Shown here: positions 63,076-64,000 of the stretch, piece by piece | Layout: every line of letters starts with the position of its first letter | Position numbering within the stretch: position 1 is the stretch's first letter | Assembly (NCBI GenBank): GCA_002914845.1 | Contig: JXTC01000004.1 | Location: forward strand, 1,690,862-1,754,861 | DNA: 64,000 nucleotides | From: Trema orientale | Lineage: Eukaryota; Streptophyta; Magnoliopsida; Rosales; Cannabaceae | Reading direction: 5' to 3' | The notes under the pieces: generated by a model | Database searches by the model: none | Seen by the model: the letters and a program-made list of their open reading frames with translations, nothing else | Told to the model about the DNA's origin: nothing | Made by a program: the position numbers and the translations under genes

Positions 63076-64000
63076 TCAAGTTCTTGCACCTCTACGTATA
63101 ACTCGCACTTTGATTTCTCTGCACACATTTTCATCGCCAAGGACTGGTTCAAATACACACTTGTCGTTTAGTTTTAGATTGTTCTCACTTCGGAATTCAG
63201 GCCAACCTCCTTTTATAAAACCACGACCAAATTTCAAAAATAAGATCTCCACGGGCCACAGCTTGTTATTCTGATCACGAAGCGTCACATTTGGCTTCAT
63301 TTTGGTCTCACTCATTATTGCACGAGGAATATACTGCAATCACAACAAGTCTTATGAGATAAATTTCCTAATTCAGACCTCATGAAACGCTATTACCCTT
63401 GCAGAAAGTGAAACTAGAAAAGGGCTTAACAAAGAAAAGACAGAACATAATGCCAAACCACATGTGGCTCAAATTGGAATATATATATTCCATGCCTTAC
63501 TGTGCTCAACAATTTTAAAGCTATAAACATTCCTAACCAATAAAAGCTATTAACAAGCCAAGTAGTTGTTTGGCCAAGAATATATGCATACACATTGTTT
63601 GAAATAATACAAGAGCCAAAACATAGAATATGTAGCAGCATACAAGGCCAAAATACTTACTACCCCAGATTTGCTAGTCTCTGAATCAGTGATATTTGCC
63701 ACAAAATGAAGATTCTTCCCTGCAATATGTTTCGCTGGTCTAGGGGTCCTCTGTTCATTAAGACTTGTCTTAGCTACTTTCCTCTGTTCATTAAGACTTG
63801 TCTTAGCTACTTTCCTCGATATTTTACCTTGACTGATCTCCTCACTTGAACCTGTGAGCATACAACTTTCAATATTATCAAAAGGGATGGAAGCACTACA
63901 ATAAGAGCAATAACTGCTTATCTATCTTGGTTACCAAAACAAGTAGTTATCATCTTTAACTACCTGATTTCCTTGTTGATCCATTTAGGCCTCTTTCTTC
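63076..64000 (-). CDS. Second REM-type B3 gene (5' end outside window)
   Basis: Three exons are visible and join in phase: 64000-63964 (cut by the window edge), 63851-63661 and 63333-63076. The first encodes EERGLNGSTRKSG, matching the linker of the neighbouring gene. The second holds the rest of the linker and the start of a B3 domain (NLHFVANITDSETSKSGV). The third completes the domain (YIPRAIMSETKMKPNVTL, LWPVEILFLKFGRGFIKGGW, CVFEPVLGDENVCREIKVRVI) and ends RRGART. Intron positions, phases and the C-terminus parallel the gene at 60167-61969, so the two are tandem duplicates. A 33-bp in-frame duplication lengthens the linker. The first B3 domain would lie beyond 64000. Confidence 0.85.
63748..63813 (-). 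repeat. 33-bp in-frame tandem duplication in the REM linker
   Basis: Two identical 33-bp units (63748-63780 and 63781-63813) encode KVAKTSLNEQR twice. Exact identity implies a very recent event or replication slippage. Confidence 0.95.

Noticed and set aside
1..64000. CRISPR arrays, operons, phage or bacterial features
   Set aside because: Spliced genes, SINEs, plant DNA transposons and plant-only families show nuclear plant DNA; no regular spacer-repeat array was seen.

Overview
This is a window of AT-rich nuclear DNA from a flowering plant, a eudicot and probably a rosid. The evidence is GT-AG spliced genes, plant-only gene families (RUS/DUF647, XLG, REM/B3, CYP82, methylesterase) and many plant transposon remnants. 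The species cannot be named from the sequence. There is one assembly gap (591 N, 55622-56212) and one isolated N (24088).

Layout. 289-1554 (+): small 5-exon gene resembling the nucleolar Utp16/Bud21 family. 2482-2796 (-): intronless 104-aa plant protein of unknown function. 4790-23247 (-): a 35-exon VPS13-like lipid-transfer gene; all 35 exons join in phase to give 3,233 aa. 23.4-27 kb: promoter, foldback elements and short repeats. 27076-28491 (+): intronless WD40 gene of the JINGUBANG type. 28655-30304: non-autonomous PIF/Harbinger element with a TTA target duplication. 32284-33583 (-): broken methylesterase gene. 34217-34929: hAT-type element with an 8-bp target duplication. 37408-38410: foldback element. 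41056-45905 (+): 8-exon extra-large G protein (XLG1-like, 977 aa). 46823-50022 (-): 10-exon RUS4-like gene (527 aa), convergent with XLG1. 50.3-51.7 kb: a cluster of TGTCGTTT motifs interrupted by a SINE and followed by another. 51978-58515 (-): CYP82-type P450 whose single 4.9-kb intron holds a 4-kb PIF/Harbinger element with its own genes on the opposite strand. 58.6-59.5 kb: Copia fragment and a duplicated P450 promoter piece. 60167-61969 (-) and 63076-64000 (-): tandem REM-type B3 genes, the second cut by the window edge.

The genes do not form one pathway. Two pairs look like conserved plant neighbourhoods as I remember the Arabidopsis map: VPS13-like/WD40/methylesterase (At3g50380, At3g50390, At3g50440) and XLG1/RUS4 (At2g23460, At2g23470). 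The right third is a region of local duplication and decay. The most informative items are the related long and short PIF/Harbinger elements, the P450 intron hosting the long one, the methylesterase pseudogene with a duplicated catalytic-His segment, and the TGTCGTTT cluster.
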